A stretch of DNA of 50,345 nucleotides from an uncultured Rhizobiaceae group bacterium (GCA_938044775.1 CALIOE010000093.1:1-50345), one strand, 5' to 3'; positions 8,726-18,680 are shown, counted from the first letter of the stretch. A program made the numbers and translations. Notes: generated by a model from the letters alone, not told the origin.

Positions 8726-10897
8726 ATGACAGATCGTGTTGAATTTGGCGGCCTCAAGGTTGCACGGGAACTATTCGACTTTGTGAACGAGGAGGCTGCT
8801 CCCGGCACCGGGATCGAACCCGAGGCGTTTTGGCGGGATATGGATAAGCTGGTCCATGACATGGCGCCGAGAAACCGAGATCTCCTGGCCAATCGTGGTG
8901 ATCTGCAGAACCAGATCAGTCAATGGCACCGCGATAACAAAGGTAAATTTTCCGACATGGACGCCTACCAGGCCTTTTTGAAGGATATTGGCTATATTGT
9001 TCCTGAGGGCGATGCGTTCGCAGTGGAGACGTCGAAGGTTGATGACGAAATTGCGCGTGTTGCAGGGCCGCAGCTTGTGGTCCCCATCACCAATGCGCGT
9101 TATGCTCTCAACGCCGCCAACGCCAGGTGGGGGTCGCTCTACGATGCTCTCTACGGCACCGACGCAATTCCTGAGCAGAACGGGGCTGAAAAGGGGCCGG
9201 GCTACAACAGGGTGCGTGGCGACAAGGTAATCGCATGGGCGCGCAATTTCCTGGACCAAAGCGTTCCCCTGACCGCCGGCACCTGGGCAAATGCACAGGG
9301 TTTCAGTGTTGAAAACGGAGCGCTCGCCGTCGCCCTTGCAGATGGGTCAACGATGTCGCTCGCCCAGCCGGAGCAATTTGTCGGTTACAACGGCACCGAA
9401 GCCGGGCTGGACAATATATTGCTGGTCAAAAACGGAATGCATATCGATGTGGTGATCAATCGTCAGCACCCGGTTGGCGAGACGGACAAGGCTGGCATTG
9501 CTGACCTGGTTCTGGAATCGGCCGTGACCTCGATCATGGACAATGAGGATTCCATCGCCGCTGTGGACGCTGAGGACAAGGTTGTTGCCTATCGCAACTG
9601 GCTCGGTCTCATGAAAGGTGATCTGGAAGACAGTTTCGAAAAGGGCGGCAAATCTATGACCCGCCGCCTTAACCCGCCACGTGAATATCTTGATTCAAAA
9701 GGCGAGGCCATGAGCCTGAAATCACAGGTACTTATGCTGAACAGAAACGTCGGTCATCTGATGACCAATCCGGCCATTCTCCTGTCGGACGGTAACGAAG
9801 TGCCCGAAGGCATCATGGATGGGATGGTCACGGCCCTGTGTTCGTTGCACGACATTGGCGCCAATGGTCGCCGGGTAAATTCCAGCGAAGGTTCCATGTA
9901 TATTGTGAAACCAAAGATGCATGGTCCTGAAGAGGTTGCTTTCGCGTCGGAAATTTTCGCCCGTGTTGAAGACGCATTGGGTCTGGCGCGAAACGTCCTC
10001 AAAATGGGCATCATGGATGAAGAGCGTCGCACGACGGTCAATCTTAAGGAATGTATCCGCGCGGCCAAAGAACGGGTTGTATTCATTAACACCGGATTCC
10101 TCGATCGCACCGGTGACGAAATCCACACGTCGATGGAAGCCGGCCCGATGATCCGCAAAGGTGATATGAAGGCGTCGAATTGGATTGCCGCCTATGAAGA
10201 CTGGAACGTTGACATAGGACTGGAGTGTGGTCTGCAGGGCAGAGCCCAGATTGGCAAGGGCATGTGGGCCATGCCGGATCTCATGGCTGACATGCTTGAG
10301 CAGAAGATTGGTCACCCGAAAGCGGGGGCGAACACCGCCTGGGTGCCAAGCCCGACAGCGGCAACATTGCACGCTACCCACTACCATCAGGTCGATGTTA
10401 AGGCAGTGCAGCAAGAGATAAAGTCTCGCGGCCGCGCCAAGATAACTGACATTTTGTCAGTGCCGGTGGCAACACGTCCAAACTGGTCACCCGAGGATAT
10501 TCAAGCCGAGCTCGATAACAATGCGCAGGGCATTCTTGGCTATGTGGTGCGCTGGATCGACCAGGGGGTCGGCTGCTCGAAAGTACCGGACATCAATGAT
10601 GTCGGTCTCATGGAAGACCGGGCCACGCTGCGTATCTCAAGCCAGCATATGGCGAATTGGTTGCATCACGGTGTCGTGGATGAAGCGCAAATCGTGGCCA
10701 CCATGCAAAAAATGGCCAAAGTGGTGGACGGTCAGAATGCAGACGACCCACTCTATGAGCCAATGGGCGGCAACTTTGACACGTCGATTGCCTTTCAGGG
10801 CGCACTGGACCTTGTGCTCAAAGGGCTTGTTCAGCCAAGCGGTTACACCGAACCGATCCTTCATGCGCGGCGACTCGAGAAAAAGGCGGCCGGTTAG
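8726..10897 (+). CDS. glcB: Malate synthase G
   Basis: The enzyme condenses glyoxylate with acetyl-CoA to give malate, using Mg2+, in the cytosol. The start at the ATG at 8726 is supported by the AGGGGAG ribosome binding site and gives 723 residues, the standard length of the G isoform. Family landmarks include [39 protein letters not shown] and [16 protein letters not shown]. No isocitrate lyase or glycolate oxidase gene lies nearby, so the enzyme may serve glyoxylate arising from several routes. It appears to be a single-gene unit; a small hairpin (10885-10905) overlaps its stop codon but lacks a T-tract. Confidence 0.97.
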   Translation: MTDRVEFGGLKVARELFDFVNEEAAPGTGIEPEAFWRDMDKLVHDMAPRNRDLLANRGDLQNQISQWHRDNKGKFSDMDAYQAFLKDIGYIVPEGDAFAVETSKVDDEIARVAGPQLVVPITNARYALNAANARWGSLYDALYGTDAIPEQNGAEKGPGYNRVRGDKVIAWARNFLDQSVPLTAGTWANAQGFSVENGALAVALADGSTMSLAQPEQFVGYNGTEAGLDNILLVKNGMHIDVVINRQHPVGETDKAGIADLVLESAVTSIMDNEDSIAAVDAEDKVVAYRNWLGLMKGDLEDSFEKGGKSMTRRLNPPREYLDSKGEAMSLKSQVLMLNRNVGHLMTNPAILLSDGNEVPEGIMDGMVTALCSLHDIGANGRRVNSSEGSMYIVKPKMHGPEEVAFASEIFARVEDALGLARNVLKMGIMDEERRTTVNLKECIRAAKERVVFINTGFLDRTGDEIHTSMEAGPMIRKGDMKASNWIAAYEDWNVDIGLECGLQGRAQIGKGMWAMPDLMADMLEQKIGHPKAGANTAWVPSPTAATLHATHYHQVDVKAVQQEIKSRGRAKITDILSVPVATRPNWSPEDIQAELDNNAQGILGYVVRWIDQGVGCSKVPDINDVGLMEDRATLRISSQHMANWLHHGVVDEAQIVATMQKMAKVVDGQNADDPLYEPMGGNFDTSIAFQGALDLVLKGLVQPSGYTEPILHARRLEKKAAG

Positions 10898-11074
10898 AAG
10901 CCGCCCAGGCCGCTGTCGGGATACCTTGGCGGATCACTCGGCTCGACGCGTTTGACTGGAGCAGTCTGGTCCTGGTGCTTGACGCGGTGACTGTCCTATC
11001 AGGACGAGGCAAGACGCGACAGATGCATATGTGCCTGGCGCCCGAATGTGCCGGCATGGAAAGTCCGGACAAGC

Positions 11075-11809
11075 CTAGCCTCGGGATTGGCGTCTGTTGG
11101 AATGTGAATTGGTTCCAATCAACGGGCAAGCAAGAGTTTCTTTAAGCGCCGCAACCAGATCCTCGGTCGATTCTGTTGACACATATTTGCCGCCCGTCCT
11201 GTCTGCGAGACAGCGGGCGATTGTCGGTGCATGCCGGAGCCCCTGGCCATTCCATTGGTGGAACTGGCCCCGAACTCTGAACCCAATAACATGGACCGTA
11301 ATACGTGCATTGACAGCGAGCTGTTCCGCGAGAAGACAAGGAGCACCACCGCAGCTTTCTCTGCCATCGGTCACCAGCACCACAACGCCGGACTTTTGGC
11401 GTGAATCGAGCGCGTCAGCAGCATGTCTGACCGCTTCCGTTAAAGGGGTTTCACCAACAGGTGATAGATCATTTATTTCCGCAATGATGCGCGAAGCTGC
11501 ATGATTTTGAGGTTTGAAACGAAGATCGATATTGCTGCAGGAATCTTGCGGCCCCGGGCCGTAAATAATGAGCCCGACACGTCGAAACGGTGTAATTTTC
11601 GGGATCGATTGTTCGACGGCAAGGCGTGCATCTATGATGCGGGGGTGGTCAAGGCCGTTGTGTCCGGTCGCAGCCATCGATCCGGAACCATCAAAAACCA
11701 ACATCGCATCGTCGGCGCATTGCGCCACCTGGCTTTGAGAACTGCCAATCGTCGAACCGGCCACCAAACAGCAGCCAGTCAGACCGGCCCGGAAAATGCT
11801 CTTGAACAA
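11075..11809 (-). CDS. Secreted von Willebrand factor A domain protein
   Basis: The 244-residue product has a Sec signal peptide (first 25 or so residues, with CCLVAG) and a VWA domain with an intact metal-ion-dependent adhesion site: DGSGS at residues 40-44, a Thr in GETPLTEAV, and an Asp in VLVTDGRES. It belongs with VWA proteins such as those linked to toxic-anion or surface functions, but no partner genes are adjacent, so no role can be assigned. The start is a TTG at 11809 with a good ribosome binding site (GAGGAA, about 5 bases away). Several cysteines (QDSCSN, SCGGAPC) suggest disulphides in the periplasm. It ends with a short basic tail. Confidence 0.8.
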   Translation of the reverse strand: MFKSIFRAGLTGCCLVAGSTIGSSQSQVAQCADDAMLVFDGSGSMAATGHNGLDHPRIIDARLAVEQSIPKITPFRRVGLIIYGPGPQDSCSNIDLRFKPQNHAASRIIAEINDLSPVGETPLTEAVRHAADALDSRQKSGVVVLVTDGRESCGGAPCLLAEQLAVNARITVHVIGFRVRGQFHQWNGQGLRHAPTIARCLADRTGGKYVSTESTEDLVAALKETLACPLIGTNSHSNRRQSRG

Positions 11810-12044
11810 TTTTTCCTCGCGCTGTCAGCCGGCCTCAATTACGGCATACGATCCGGCGCCTAAAGCTAGGATTTTGTGTCAACAACGTCCAGCTTCTGTT
11901 TCGTTTGCGCAGCTTAAATCCGCGGCTGGCCTCGCGATCTCAGGATCAAACCTTATTCAATGCCGATTTGGTGATTGTATTCAACAAGTAGAGCAAGTGT
12001 TTATCGGACGAGGTCGTGCCGGCTCGTCACAACCCCAAGATCCT

Positions 12045-12668
12045 TCAGGTCCTGCGCAAATCGGCAGATGCGAGCCCTACGGCAAAGCCGAGATACGTCG
12101 TCCCGGTTATGCGGTCGAACCAGATCTTGCGACTGCCTGAAAGCAACCTGTTCACCCCCCGACCCATTCCGCAATAGCCAACATAGACGGCAAGAGTGAC
12201 GAAAAGCGCTGATGGTGCCAGTACGATCAGCTGAGGTCCAAGGGGCGAGCCGCCTTGAATAAACTGGGTGAAGACAGCAAGCCAGACAAATATCGACTTA
12301 GGATTGCTCATGGATATCAGCACCGCCCGTCTAACCAGTTGCCAGTTCGAGAGGCTTGGAGGGCTGCTTTTCAGATCGATTTTGCCCTTCGAACGGAGCA
12401 ATGATGCGCCCATCCAGGCCAGATAGGCGACACCGGCCCATCTCAGTGCTTCAAAAAATACCGGCTGAGCGGTTAAAAAGGCGGCGATGCTGGAAAGCGC
12501 CAGCGCCATATGAATATTGGCCGCGATGAATACACCCGCAACGCTCCAGAGCCCTTTTGAAAAGCCATAGGTCGCCGAAGAAGAGATACAGTTTAACGCA
12601 TTTGGTCCCAGCGGGAGGCTTGCCAGGATCCAGATGGTCATGAAGATCAGCCAGTTGTCGAAACCCAT
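12045..12668 (-). CDS. LysE/RhtB family amino acid exporter
   Basis: The 207-residue protein has six hydrophobic segments and the LysE-family N-terminal motif region (LPLGPNALNCISSSATYGFSKGL, where the G-P-N-x-x step is typical). It should sit in the inner membrane and export an amino acid or derivative such as a homoserine lactone. The start at 12668 follows the stop of the upstream paralogue by two bases, so the pair is cotranscribed. Substrates of the family cannot be predicted from sequence. Confidence 0.88.
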   Translation of the reverse strand: MGFDNWLIFMTIWILASLPLGPNALNCISSSATYGFSKGLWSVAGVFIAANIHMALALSSIAAFLTAQPVFFEALRWAGVAYLAWMGASLLRSKGKIDLKSSPPSLSNWQLVRRAVLISMSNPKSIFVWLAVFTQFIQGGSPLGPQLIVLAPSALFVTLAVYVGYCGMGRGVNRLLSGSRKIWFDRITGTTYLGFAVGLASADLRRT

Positions 12669-12670
12669 GG

Positions 12671-13309
12671 TTATTGACTCTGTGTGTTTGGTTCAAAATC
12701 TTTTGACGCCAGCAGTGCCGCAGCGCCAATCATCAGCAGGCCGCAAATCCGATTGACCAGGCCGCTGGAAATTGCTCGCAAGCGATCAGCCGAATAGATT
12801 GCCAGGTGGCCCCAGATGAGCAGCAACAACGCGTCAACCAGGAGATAGGTTACACCCAGAATGGTAACCTGAGGCAGCGTTGCCAGCGCCGGATCAATAA
12901 ACTGAGGAAACAACGCGGCAAAGAAGATTACGGCATAGGTGTTTGCACTGGATGTAATGAAACCTTGTTTGAACAAACTTGTCCGCGTTTTCCTCGAGCT
13001 TCCGGCAAGTTGGAATTCCTTTGGCTTGCTCAGAAAAAGCTGCACTCCGATCCAGGCGAGATAGGCGACACCAAACCATTTTATCAGGCTAAAGGCATTC
13101 GCCGAAGTGGCAATCAGAGCGGCGAGGCCGAATGCTGCAGCCATCATTTGAATTATGTTTGCCGTGAGATCGCCGGCAATTGTCCATGACGCGCGCTTAA
13201 CCCCATGTTGAATGCTGTTTGACATGATCAGCAACTGGCTGGTGTCGGGCGGCGTCGCAAAGAAAGCTGCGATTGCAGCGAGGTAGAGTATGTAAGTTTC
13301 CCAGGTCAT
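12671..13309 (-). CDS. LysE/RhtB family amino acid exporter (tandem paralogue)
   Basis: The 212-residue protein has six predicted helices and the family pattern FFATPPDTSQLLIMSNSIQHGVKRASWTI, then a central WFGVAYLAWIGVQLFLSK helix very like VAYLAWMGASLLRSK in the neighbour at 12045-12668. The two are therefore diverged tandem copies. It is the first gene of the two-gene unit; the region from 13310 to 13415 separates it from the divergent VOC gene and should hold both promoters. The transported compound is unknown. Confidence 0.88.
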   Translation of the reverse strand: MTWETYILYLAAIAAFFATPPDTSQLLIMSNSIQHGVKRASWTIAGDLTANIIQMMAAAFGLAALIATSANAFSLIKWFGVAYLAWIGVQLFLSKPKEFQLAGSSRKTRTSLFKQGFITSSANTYAVIFFAALFPQFIDPALATLPQVTILGVTYLLVDALLLLIWGHLAIYSADRLRAISSGLVNRICGLLMIGAAALLASKDFEPNTQSQ

Positions 13310-13415
13310 ACCAGCCGTCTTTCAATCCCGATCTCCGTGGCAACCAGACTACAGGAATTTGCCGGCCTGTTAATCTCCGCTTTCCGATGGCGAGTATGTC
13401 TGACAATCTGTCCGC

Positions 13416-13766
13416 ATGACCGTCAAACGTATCGTGCCCAACTTTCATTCCACGGATCCCGCTAAGAGCAAGGCTTTCTACAGGGATGTTCTTGACCTCG
13501 AGATTGCCATGGATTTCGGCTGGATCGTGACATTTGCAGCAGAAACAAATGCCCCGCCGCAGCTCAGCATTGCCAGCGAGGGCGGGGCGGGCACCATGGT
13601 TCCAGATGTCTCTATCGAAGTCGATGACGTTGACGCTGTCTATCGCAGGGCCCAGGCTGGCGGGCATGATATTGTGTACAGTTTGTGCGACGAGGATTGG
13701 GGCGTGCGAAGGTTTTACGTCCGCGACCCATGCGGAAAAGTCCTCAACATACTGTCCCACAGCTAA
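13416..13766 (+). CDS. VOC superfamily (glyoxalase/bleomycin-resistance fold) protein
   Basis: The 116-residue protein is a single VOC module: FHSTDPAKSKAFYRDVLDLEIAMDFGWIVTFA begins the first beta-alpha-beta-beta-beta unit, and VYSLCDEDWGVRRFYVRDPCGKVLNI ends the second with the usual R-D-P-x-G-x-x-x-N/E-I pattern. Such proteins bind a metal and act as lyases, dioxygenases or drug-binding proteins. The usual metal-binding Glu at the end is replaced by Asn (LNILSH), so catalysis is uncertain. It lies 150 bases ahead of the TRAP operon and could be read through into it. Confidence 0.82.
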   Translation: MTVKRIVPNFHSTDPAKSKAFYRDVLDLEIAMDFGWIVTFAAETNAPPQLSIASEGGAGTMVPDVSIEVDDVDAVYRRAQAGGHDIVYSLCDEDWGVRRFYVRDPCGKVLNILSHS

Positions 13767-13916
13767 GCCGGTGCTGCACCTGTGGCCAGTGGCTGCCGGG
13801 GATGTGAAACCAGTTAGTCCAATTTCCCCATTGCCTTGAACCGCAAGCAATGCGACTTTTGCACCAAGCACCTGGGGCAAAGACCCCGCATGCCAACGCA
13901 TCTGATGGAGGATATA

Positions 13917-14912
13917 ATGCGTCTTTTGAAAACCGCTGCGCTTGCTGCAGCTCTTACAATCAGCACAGGCACTGCTGCTCTTGCGTCATGCGAAGACGGG
14001 GAGGTGGTGATCAAGTTCAGCCACGTGACCAATACTGACAAGCACCCCAAAGGCATTGCTGCCACCGTTCTCGCTGAGCGCGTGAACAAAGAAATGAACG
14101 GCAAGGCCTGTATGGAAGTGTTTCCAAACTCCACCCTGTATGATGACAACAAAGTGCTCGAAGCCCTGTTGAACGGCGACGTTCAAATGGCGGCTCCTTC
14201 GTTGTCCAAATTCGAGAAGTTTACTAAGAAGTTCCGCATCTTCGACTTGCCGTTCATGTTTGCAAACATCGATGCTGTCGATGCCTTCCAGAACTCGGAT
14301 GCCGGGCAGAAGCTGAAAGACTCGATGGTCAAACGCGGTTTGAAAGGTCTTGCCTTCTGGCACAATGGTATGAAGCAGATGTCAGCTTCGAAACCTCTGG
14401 AGAGTCCGGCAGATGCAAAGGGCCTGAAATTCCGTGTTCAGGCATCCGACGTGCTGGTCGCTCAGTTCGAAGCACTTGGTGCCAGCCCACAAAAAATGTC
14501 GTTCAAGGAAGTCTATGGCGGTTTGCAAACCAAGGTCATCGATGGTCAGGAGAACACATGGTCCAATATTTATGGTAAGAAGTTCTTTGAAGTTCAGGAC
14601 GGCGTTACCGAGACCAATCACGGAATCATCGATTATCTGGTCGTAACCTCCGACGAATGGTGGAATGGCCTTGATGCCGGCGTTCGCGACCAGCTTTCCA
14701 CGATCCTCACTGAAGTCACCGAGATGCGGAACAAGGAAAGCTTCAATGTTAATGAGGAGAACAAGGCCAAGATCATTGAGTCAGGTGGCGTTGTTCGTCA
14801 GTTGACGCCGGAACAACGTCAGGCCTGGGTAGACGCTCTAAAGCCGGTTTGGTCCAAATTTGAGGCCGACATTGGTGCTGACATGATCGCAGCAGCGCAG
14901 TCCACCAATTGA
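13917..14912 (+). CDS. dctP: TRAP transporter substrate-binding protein, DctP family
   Basis: This periplasmic binding protein captures the solute for the DctQM permease. The ATG at 13917 has a GGAG ribosome binding site 6 bases upstream and opens a clear signal peptide (MRLLKTAALAAALTISTGTAALA), which decides it against an earlier in-frame start. The mature protein is DctP-like throughout: VIKFSHVTNTDKHPKG, PNSTLYDDNKVLEAL, LKFRVQASDVLVAQFEALGASP with the conserved carboxylate-binding Arg, and VIDGQENTWSNIY. The ligand is probably an organic acid, but its identity is not given by the sequence. A terminator-like hairpin follows before dctQ. Confidence 0.94.
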   Translation: MRLLKTAALAAALTISTGTAALASCEDGEVVIKFSHVTNTDKHPKGIAATVLAERVNKEMNGKACMEVFPNSTLYDDNKVLEALLNGDVQMAAPSLSKFEKFTKKFRIFDLPFMFANIDAVDAFQNSDAGQKLKDSMVKRGLKGLAFWHNGMKQMSASKPLESPADAKGLKFRVQASDVLVAQFEALGASPQKMSFKEVYGGLQTKVIDGQENTWSNIYGKKFFEVQDGVTETNHGIIDYLVVTSDEWWNGLDAGVRDQLSTILTEVTEMRNKESFNVNEENKAKIIESGGVVRQLTPEQRQAWVDALKPVWSKFEADIGADMIAAAQSTN

Positions 14913-14938
14913 TCATCGGCTGATTGCCAGAAAATCAA

Positions 14939-14971
14939 CCCGTGGCAATGACCGTTGCCGCGGGTTTTTTT
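14939..14971 (+). terminator. Terminator-like stem-loop (attenuator) between dctP and dctQ
   Basis: A ten-base-pair stem (CCCGTGGCAA with TTGCCGCGGG, one T-G pair) closes a six-base loop and is followed by seven T residues. It lies between dctP and dctQ on the coding strand and has every mark of an intrinsic terminator. The permease genes follow at once, so partial termination or protection of the upstream message is expected. Either would give more binding protein than permease. Confidence 0.85.
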
Positions 14972-14995
14972 AAAGCCCGCGGGAGGGGTCATGCC

Positions 14996-15646
14996 ATGGC
15001 GGCTCAGTCGAAAAACAAGAGCATTTTTGACCAAGTTGAAGAGACCTTTATCGCCGTAACGCTGGGCCTGATGACGTTGATTACCTTTGCCAATGTCATT
15101 GCCCGATACGTCTTCAATTCAAACATTCTGTGGGGTCTTGAAACCACAGTGTTCCTGTTTGCCTGGCTGGTGCTGATTGGCGCCTCATATGGCGTGAAAC
15201 AGACGTTTCACATTGGTGTCGACGTCGTCGTCAACACGCTGCCCGCCGGTCCGCGACGGATTGTGACACTCGTGGCGGCTGGAGCCTGTCTCGCGTTCGG
15301 CCTGTTGCTCCTTAAGGGGGCCTGGGACTACTGGTCGCCGTTCATCGGGAAGCGCGCTTTCTACGAAACCGAGGACATCCCGGTTCCTTTCTTTCTGACC
15401 TGGCTGAAAGATGTGTTCAATGATGGCGAAGCCTACGAAAAGTTGCCACGCTTCATTCCGTATTTTGCGCTTCCGCTGGGCATGGCACTTCTGGTTCTTC
15501 GCCTGGTTCAGGCCACGTGGCGAATTGCGAGCGGCAAGCAAGATCTGTTGATTGCGGGTCATGAGGCCGAAGAGCTGATGGAAGAAGTTGCGGCGGCAGA
15601 TAATTCTCCTGGCGGGCCCCCGAACGAATCAGACCGGGGGGCTTAG
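14996..15646 (+). CDS. dctQ: TRAP transporter small permease, DctQ family
   Basis: The start at the ATG at 14996 follows a strong GGGAGGGG ribosome binding site and gives 216 residues; an earlier in-frame start would lie in the dctP terminator hairpin. Four hydrophobic segments are present with the DctQ signature in helices 1 and 2 (TFANVIARYVFNSNILWGLETTVFLFAWLVLIGASYGVKQTFHIGVDVVV). A loop of about 35 residues (FIGKRAFYETEDIPVPFFLTWLKDVFNDGEAYEKL) separates helices 3 and 4 and is longer than in many DctQ proteins. Only 3 bases separate it from dctM. Confidence 0.92.
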   Translation: MAAQSKNKSIFDQVEETFIAVTLGLMTLITFANVIARYVFNSNILWGLETTVFLFAWLVLIGASYGVKQTFHIGVDVVVNTLPAGPRRIVTLVAAGACLAFGLLLLKGAWDYWSPFIGKRAFYETEDIPVPFFLTWLKDVFNDGEAYEKLPRFIPYFALPLGMALLVLRLVQATWRIASGKQDLLIAGHEAEELMEEVAAADNSPGGPPNESDRGA

Positions 15647-15649
15647 TCC

Positions 15650-17026
15650 ATGTCCATCATCCTTCTCTTTGGCCTGGTGATCGGGCTCATGTTGATCGGC
15701 GTGCCGATCGCGATATCGCTCGGTCTGTCCAGCATGATTTTTCTGTTGGTCTATTCTGACGGTTCACTGGCCTCGATCGCCCAAACGCTGTTTTCTGCCT
15801 TCGACGGCCATTACACGCTGTTGGCAATTCCGTTCTTCATTCTCGCCTCCAGCTTCATGTCGACCGGCGGCGTTGCCCGAAGAATTATTCGCTTCGCAAT
15901 ATCTGTTGTTGGCCATTTTCCCGGTGGCCTGGCCATTGCGTCAGTGTTTGCCTGCATGATGTTTGCAGCCCTGTCGGGTTCGTCGCCTGCCACGGTGGTG
16001 GCGATCGGCACGATCGTGATCGCCGGTATGCGTGAAGTGGGCTACACCAAGGAGTTTGCGGCGGGTGTAATCTGTAACGCCGGCACTCTGGGAATTCTGA
16101 TTCCGCCCTCCATCGTTATGGTCGTGTATGCCGCCGCGACCGATGTTTCCGTCGGACGCATGTTTCTGGCGGGCGTGTTTCCGGGACTGATTGCCGGGCT
16201 CATGCTGATGACCGGCATCTTTATCTGGGCCAAGATCAAAGGTCTGCCGTCGCAACCTTTTGCCGGCTTTCGTGAAATTGCGTCTGCCGGGAAAGACGCC
16301 TTCTGGGGACTTTTTCTGATCATTATCATTCTCGGCGGCATTTATGGTGGCATCTTTACACCGACCGAGGCAGCAGCTGTTGCTGCAATCTATGCTTTTG
16401 CAATCTCCAATTTCGTCTACCGCGACATGGGGCCATTGGCAGCGCATGATGGTGGCCGCAATACCTCCCTGTTTCGCCAGCCTCAGGCGCTGCTAACGGC
16501 CTGGTTCCATCCGGACACGAGAGACACGCTGTTCGAAGCGGGCAAGCTGACGATTATGCTGCTCTTCATTATCGCCAATGCGCTGATCCTGAAGCACGTG
16601 CTGACCGAAGAGCGGATTCCGCAAATGATAACCGAGGCAATGCTGGCAGCTGGCCTTGGACCGATCATGTTCCTGATTGTCGTCAACATCATTCTGCTGC
16701 TGGGTGGCCAGTTCATGGAACCATCAGGTCTGTTGATTATCGTGGCGCCGCTCGTGTTCCCGATTGCCATGGAGCTGGGTATAGACCCGATCCATCTGGG
16801 CATCATCATGGTGGTGAACATGGAGATCGGCATGATCACCCCGCCGGTGGGACTGAATCTCTTTGTAACGGCCGGCGTGGCAAAAATGTCGGTTACGGAT
16901 GTCGTCAAAGCGGCACTTCCGTGGGTCGGCATCATGTTCATTTTCTTGATATTGGTAACCTATGTACCGATCATATCCACTTGGTTGCCGACCCTGATGA
17001 TGGGGCCTGAGATCATAACGCGGTAG
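15650..17026 (+). CDS. dctM: TRAP transporter large permease, DctM family
   Basis: The 458-residue protein carries about 12 membrane segments and is the sodium-driven transport subunit. DctM marks include FAALSGSSPATVVAIGTI, CNAGTLGILIPPSIVMVVYA, YGGIFTPTEAAAVAAIYA and NMEIGMITPPVGLNLFV. A loop of about 40 residues (MGPLAAHDGGRNTSLF...) in the middle is a modest insertion. It starts 3 bases after dctQ, with a G-rich ribosome binding site. The next gene is convergent, 13 bases beyond the stop, and no terminator was seen in the gap. Confidence 0.95.
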   Translation: MSIILLFGLVIGLMLIGVPIAISLGLSSMIFLLVYSDGSLASIAQTLFSAFDGHYTLLAIPFFILASSFMSTGGVARRIIRFAISVVGHFPGGLAIASVFACMMFAALSGSSPATVVAIGTIVIAGMREVGYTKEFAAGVICNAGTLGILIPPSIVMVVYAAATDVSVGRMFLAGVFPGLIAGLMLMTGIFIWAKIKGLPSQPFAGFREIASAGKDAFWGLFLIIIILGGIYGGIFTPTEAAAVAAIYAFAISNFVYRDMGPLAAHDGGRNTSLFRQPQALLTAWFHPDTRDTLFEAGKLTIMLLFIIANALILKHVLTEERIPQMITEAMLAAGLGPIMFLIVVNIILLLGGQFMEPSGLLIIVAPLVFPIAMELGIDPIHLGIIMVVNMEIGMITPPVGLNLFVTAGVAKMSVTDVVKAALPWVGIMFIFLILVTYVPIISTWLPTLMMGPEIITR

Positions 17027-17039
17027 GAATTCACTTGCC

Positions 17040-18680
17040 TTACTTTCCCGGTGGGTACCAGTAGAGTGGCTCCCTGCTGTTCTTCCTGACCACGACGAAG
17101 TTGTTGGCGAAAACGCGGTATTGGTGGCTCCACTCACCGTCGGGCCACTTTATCCGGATGCTTGCGCGTTCTGCCACGCCGAGTCCCACATGGACGAAGC
17201 CAGCCTGTCCCGATGCATGTCCGCCGCCCACCTGTATGGTTCGCGTCTGCGTAAGGTTGCCGGTCTTGATCGCAATCTTGGCGCCAACGGCATTTCGATT
17301 GATTTTGCCGTTTTGCAGCTCCAGTGCGAGCCAGTTGCCCATGGGCCGATGGCCCCACCTGGTTTTGCTCCCGAGATTGCGGAAGAGACTGACATTTTCT
17401 TTGCGGTTGATGACCAGCAGATCGAGCATTCCATCGGCGTTGAAATCCTCCACGATCGCGCCGCGCCCACGTGTGGGTTTGTCAATTCCGGCCTCAGCGC
17501 CAGCTTCGGAAAATGCCTTCTTGCCGTTTCCCAGCAACAAATTGTCCGGGTCGTTGGCGGCAAAATCCGGCATGGCCTCGACATTGCCCTTGGCGATGAA
17601 GAGATCTGTTTTGGCGTCGTTGTTAAAGTCGGCAAACTGCGTATGCCAGCCGGTTGATGGTTTGCCGTCTCCACCGGCATAAGGGCGGTGTGCCGTCAGC
17701 CCCTTTGACCAGGCCACATCCTTATAAACAGGGCGATCCTCGTCAGCTTCTTCGTCAAGCTGCTGCAGCTTGGTGTCTCCCATCGAGGACAGGGCGTATT
17801 CCGGTCGACCATCGTTGTCGAGATCGGTTTCGGCAATGCCCATGCCCCAGATCTGAAGGCGCTTCCATCCCTGGCTCGCCGTGTACTGTCGCGCAATGCG
17901 ACCCGGCGTAACCCACCAGAGTTGCTCCTGACCGCCACGGTAATACTGGCGGTCGTTAGTGACCCGCAATGCCGGTTCACCGGAATTGTTCCAGTCGGTG
18001 AACAGCATCGACAGCGCGCAATGGCCGGGCTCCAGTGCCTGCGGCTCACGATAGTCTGGCTGCTCGTCCAGTCGGGGGCGGGCCAGTCTGTTGGCCTGGC
18101 AGGTACCCCAGGGGGAACCCGGAGCCGTGCGGTCCACATAATTGCCGAATGCCATGGATGGATAGACCGCATCCTTTTCCCAGGTTGCGGCAAAGGCTGT
18201 GGTCCAGGCTCGGCCGCCTTCAAAAGAAAAATCGCGGTTGGCTTTCCTGAAGGTGCAGTCGCCCTGACCTTTCAAAATAACGTTCTCGCCCAGGCGCAGG
18301 ATCACCAAATCCATGTGTGCATCATTGTCGATGTTCAGTGGATAGGCTCCCAGAACTTTTTCAATGTCACGAGTCTTAACGTTGACCTTCTTGCGCTCAA
18401 ATTTCAGCACGCCTCCGACAGCAGAGCGGTTGACATAGAGTTTGGAAACCGATGTTCCGCCGGCAAGAAACAGATCGGGGCGCCGGTCGCCATTGCAGTC
18501 GAAACTTGCTGCACCACCTCCAACAAAGAATTCCCACGGACCGTCATATTGGTGGCTGATGCCCGCGCTTTTAGACTCTTCGTGCATCGAGGGAATGTCG
18601 AATGGAAACGCGGCCGTGTCATTGGCCATGGCGGATGTGCTGACTGCTGAGCCAAGCAAGAGCGAAAGAAGCTGTTTCAT
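17040..18680 (-). CDS. Secreted FG-GAP/VCBS repeat protein with C-terminal ASPIC/UnbV domain (CRTAC1-like)
   Basis: The 546-residue protein has a signal peptide (MKQLLSLLLGSAVSTSAMA). At least five calcium-binding-type repeats follow, each with a D-x-[DN]-x-D-x-x-x-D core: DCNGDRRPDLF, NIDNDAHMDLV, DLDNDGRPEYAL, DFNNDAKTDLF and DFNADGMLDLL. This is a beta-propeller of the integrin-alpha type. The last 110 residues (GAKIAIKTGNLTQTRTIQVGGGHASGQAGFVHVGLGVAERASIRIKWPDGEW) match the ASPIC/UnbV domain. Its start overlaps the stop of the di-haem cytochrome gene by four bases (ATGA), so the two are coupled and both act outside the cytoplasm. No enzymatic activity is established for the domain, so the function is open. 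Confidence 0.85.
   Translation of the reverse strand: MKQLLSLLLGSAVSTSAMANDTAAFPFDIPSMHEESKSAGISHQYDGPWEFFVGGGAASFDCNGDRRPDLFLAGGTSVSKLYVNRSAVGGVLKFERKKVNVKTRDIEKVLGAYPLNIDNDAHMDLVILRLGENVILKGQGDCTFRKANRDFSFEGGRAWTTAFAATWEKDAVYPSMAFGNYVDRTAPGSPWGTCQANRLARPRLDEQPDYREPQALEPGHCALSMLFTDWNNSGEPALRVTNDRQYYRGGQEQLWWVTPGRIARQYTASQGWKRLQIWGMGIAETDLDNDGRPEYALSSMGDTKLQQLDEEADEDRPVYKDVAWSKGLTAHRPYAGGDGKPSTGWHTQFADFNNDAKTDLFIAKGNVEAMPDFAANDPDNLLLGNGKKAFSEAGAEAGIDKPTRGRGAIVEDFNADGMLDLLVINRKENVSLFRNLGSKTRWGHRPMGNWLALELQNGKINRNAVGAKIAIKTGNLTQTRTIQVGGGHASGQAGFVHVGLGVAERASIRIKWPDGEWSHQYRVFANNFVVVRKNSREPLYWYPPGK

Noticed and set aside
13767..13916. A sigma-54 promoter for the TRAP operon
   Set aside because: No GG-N10-GC pair with the TGGCAC/TTGC consensus was found ahead of dctP, although rpoN is in the window.
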